This document shows positions 62,801 through 64,000 of a DNA stretch of 64,000 nt, piece after piece. Each line of letters starts with the position of its first letter. Positions within the stretch are counted from its first letter, which is position 1. The notes beneath the pieces were generated by a model. It was not told where the DNA came from. It saw only the letters and a program-made list of their open reading frames with translations, and ran no database searches. The position numbers and the translations under genes are program-made. This DNA is from UBA9926 sp023261215. Lineage in GTDB: Bacteria; Pseudomonadota; Gammaproteobacteria; Pseudomonadales; Azotimanducaceae. The stretch spans positions 1-64,000 of the forward strand of contig JAYPYV010000004.1 in assembly GCA_038136035.1 (NCBI GenBank), read 5' to 3'.

Positions 62801-63583
62801 CTAAAGCCTCATGACTCGACCGAGGCCCACGCCCGGATAGTGCCGAAAATTAGCACCTTCGACCGCATACCCGTTGATGAGTACGCGTCGATAGTGGTCA
62901 CTGGTGTTGGCCCGACTCATATGGGCTGTGTAAGGTCCAAAAAATATCACGTCTCCCGGCTCACCTATCACCCGCACGACCTCATGGTCCCGAGGATCAA
63001 TCGCCGTCTGATGCAACAGATCGACAGGACCCATTTCACGACCTTTGAATCGGACGGGGCCCCACTGATTGCTTGAAGGAATGAATTCCAATGGTCCGCT
63101 TTCAAGATCCATCGCATCGAGCACGCTGATGGTTTGTACGTAACTGCCTCGGGGACCAACATCCCGCCAACTGCCACCACCCTTATCCCGATGCTGGATA
63201 TCCTGATGCCAGTCAAAAGCGACGCCATCACCCGGTCGCTTAAAGTGCGCTTGATTAAGGAGTTGGACGACGACCTCGGTTCTAAGCAGATCCATCACTG
63301 GGGTCAGGAGTCGAGCGTCCGCGCCGAATTGGAGCAGTGAGGCTCTGGCGCCGCCGGCCCAAACGACTCTGGCGAGCACAGGCTCACCTTCGGGCCCAGG
63401 ATTCATGACGAACTGTGCGTTCTGAAGCAGAGTGGTTTCGCGCAAGTCTTGGGCCAGCGCTTCGAGTTCGTTGAACTCAAGGATGGTCATGGCCACCTCA
63501 TCGAGGGAAAAGACCGATTTGCGAACGAACCAGCCTTGCTCGTCAAAAAGTCTTTCTTCCTCTTTTGTGAGCTCAATCGACAT
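62801..63583 (-). CDS. Phytanoyl-CoA dioxygenase (PhyH) family protein
   Basis: A 260-residue Fe(II)/2-oxoglutarate dioxygenase-like protein. The iron triad is His-x-Asp in FDWHQDIQH and a later His in FFGPYTAHMSRAN; the following HYRRVLINGY carries the oxoglutarate-binding Arg. Known members hydroxylate acyl-CoA or small metabolites. It is the first gene of a run with the symporter and amidase (4-bp gap, then ATGA), so a role in modifying a cell-wall-derived compound is possible but unproven. Confidence 0.9.
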   Translation of the reverse strand: MSIELTKEEERLFDEQGWFVRKSVFSLDEVAMTILEFNELEALAQDLRETTLLQNAQFVMNPGPEGEPVLARVVWAGGARASLLQFGADARLLTPVMDLLRTEVVVQLLNQAHFKRPGDGVAFDWHQDIQHRDKGGGSWRDVGPRGSYVQTISVLDAMDLESGPLEFIPSSNQWGPVRFKGREMGPVDLLHQTAIDPRDHEVVRVIGEPGDVIFFGPYTAHMSRANTSDHYRRVLINGYAVEGANFRHYPGVGLGRVMRL

Positions 63584-63730
63584 GATCGGCCATACCCGTG
63601 CCGCGAACCGCTTGGCTGATGATTCGGGCCAGAACCCTCGTTTGGAGGCTATGCTTAGCGGGCTTCACCGAGATCAATCTTCAATTCCTGGACTCGCATC
63701 GAAAAAGGCATGACCACATGGGGGCTTTTC

Positions 63731-64000
63731 TTACTCAGAGGATAATGTCACCGCGGTGCCATACGCGAGTAGTTCAGCGGCACCACCTAGGACAACGGAG
63801 GTTGAAAAGCGAACGTTGATGATCGCATCGGCGCCCATGGCGTGAGCATGGTTAATCATCCGGTCGAGGGCTTGCTCCCGAGCCTCGGCCATGAGTTTGG
63901 TGTACTCCTGGATTTCCCCTCCGACGAGTGTTCTGAGCAGCGCGATGATATCGCGACCAACATGACGTGCTCTGATCGTGTTGCCCTTGGCGAGACCTAA
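63731..64000 (-). CDS. YbjQ/UPF0145 family protein (3' part, cut by window end)
   Basis: 90 codons are present, with the 5' end outside the window; the stop TAA is at 63733-63731. The translation starts LGLAKGNTIRARHVGRDI and goes on with LVGGEIQEYTKLMAEARE, GADAIINVRFSTS and AAELLAYGTAV. This is a close match to YbjQ proteins, which are about 105 residues, so only some 15 are missing. YbjQ forms pentamers and is named a putative heavy-metal-binding domain; its role is not settled. Confidence 0.93.
   Translation of the reverse strand, partial: LGLAKGNTIRARHVGRDIIALLRTLVGGEIQEYTKLMAEAREQALDRMINHAHAMGADAIINVRFSTSVVLGGAAELLAYGTAVTLSSE

Overview
The window looks like a chromosome segment of a free-living marine gammaproteobacterium. 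It is a moderate-GC, densely packed genome with TonB-dependent receptors, FGly-type sulfatases, a green-tuned proteorhodopsin, an NhaC antiporter, TldD/TldE, a YidD operon, a PilU-type ATPase and many CoA- and flavin-dependent catabolic enzymes. No rRNA, tRNA, CRISPR array or insertion sequence was found. The sequence is a scaffold: 100 Ns at 43634-43733 are flanked by an exact 55-bp repeat. No genus can be named from the sequence alone.

Region 1 (1-24.3 kb) is a polysaccharide-use region. It starts with the N-terminus of a type-B carboxylesterase and a remnant of an Sde182/DUF1593-like protein. Next come a sulfatase fused to a pectin-acetylesterase-like domain, a TonB receptor, a LacI regulator, a divergent FucP/GlcP-like sugar permease coupled to a GH3 lipoprotein beta-glucosidase, and a second sulfatase. 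A Baeyer-Villiger-type monooxygenase, an SRPBCC protein and a DUF885 metallopeptidase-like protein lie in between. A 1153-residue cytoplasmic GH94/GH149-like phosphorylase and a second TonB receptor close the region. The most economical reading is uptake of a beta-glucan (laminarin-like) or of a decorated, sulfated and acetylated glycan. The steps would be outer-membrane import, desulfation and deacetylation, periplasmic GH3 cleavage, MFS import of sugar and cytoplasmic phosphorolysis. Two near-identical 14-mers in the LacI/permease promoter region are candidate operators.

Region 2 (24.4-40.7 kb) is rich in CoA and redox enzymes: a CaiB/BaiF CoA-transferase, a MaoC-like hot-dog protein, an acyl-CoA dehydrogenase, a nitroreductase and medium-chain reductases. 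It also holds a GlpD-like FAD enzyme, a DDN-like small oxidoreductase, an LLM-type oxidoreductase, a ROK sugar kinase, a GFA protein, a double CaiB fusion and a PRISE-type enone reductase. Together these suggest catabolism of carboxylic acids or cyclic terpenoid/steroid-like compounds, but no substrate can be fixed.

Region 3 (40.7-47.2 kb) has overlapping tldD-tldE, the scaffold gap, an NhaC antiporter with an extra N-terminal periplasmic domain, and a proteorhodopsin with its own terminator. No retinal-synthesis gene lies in the window.

Region 4 (47.4-54.8 kb) carries an enoyl-CoA hydratase, an HpaB-like monooxygenase, an LLM oxidoreductase overlapping a PilU-type ATPase, an MFS transporter and a nitronate-monooxygenase-like enzyme. 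Region 5 (54.9-58.5 kb) has a single-domain globin, DUF4845, the DUF4177-yidD-TM2-like operon and an M20 peptidase. Region 6 (58.7-64 kb) has a Spinster-type MFS transporter, then a tight operon of PhyH dioxygenase, sodium:solute symporter and AmiD-like amidase (probably murein recycling), and a YbjQ/UPF0145 gene cut by the window end.
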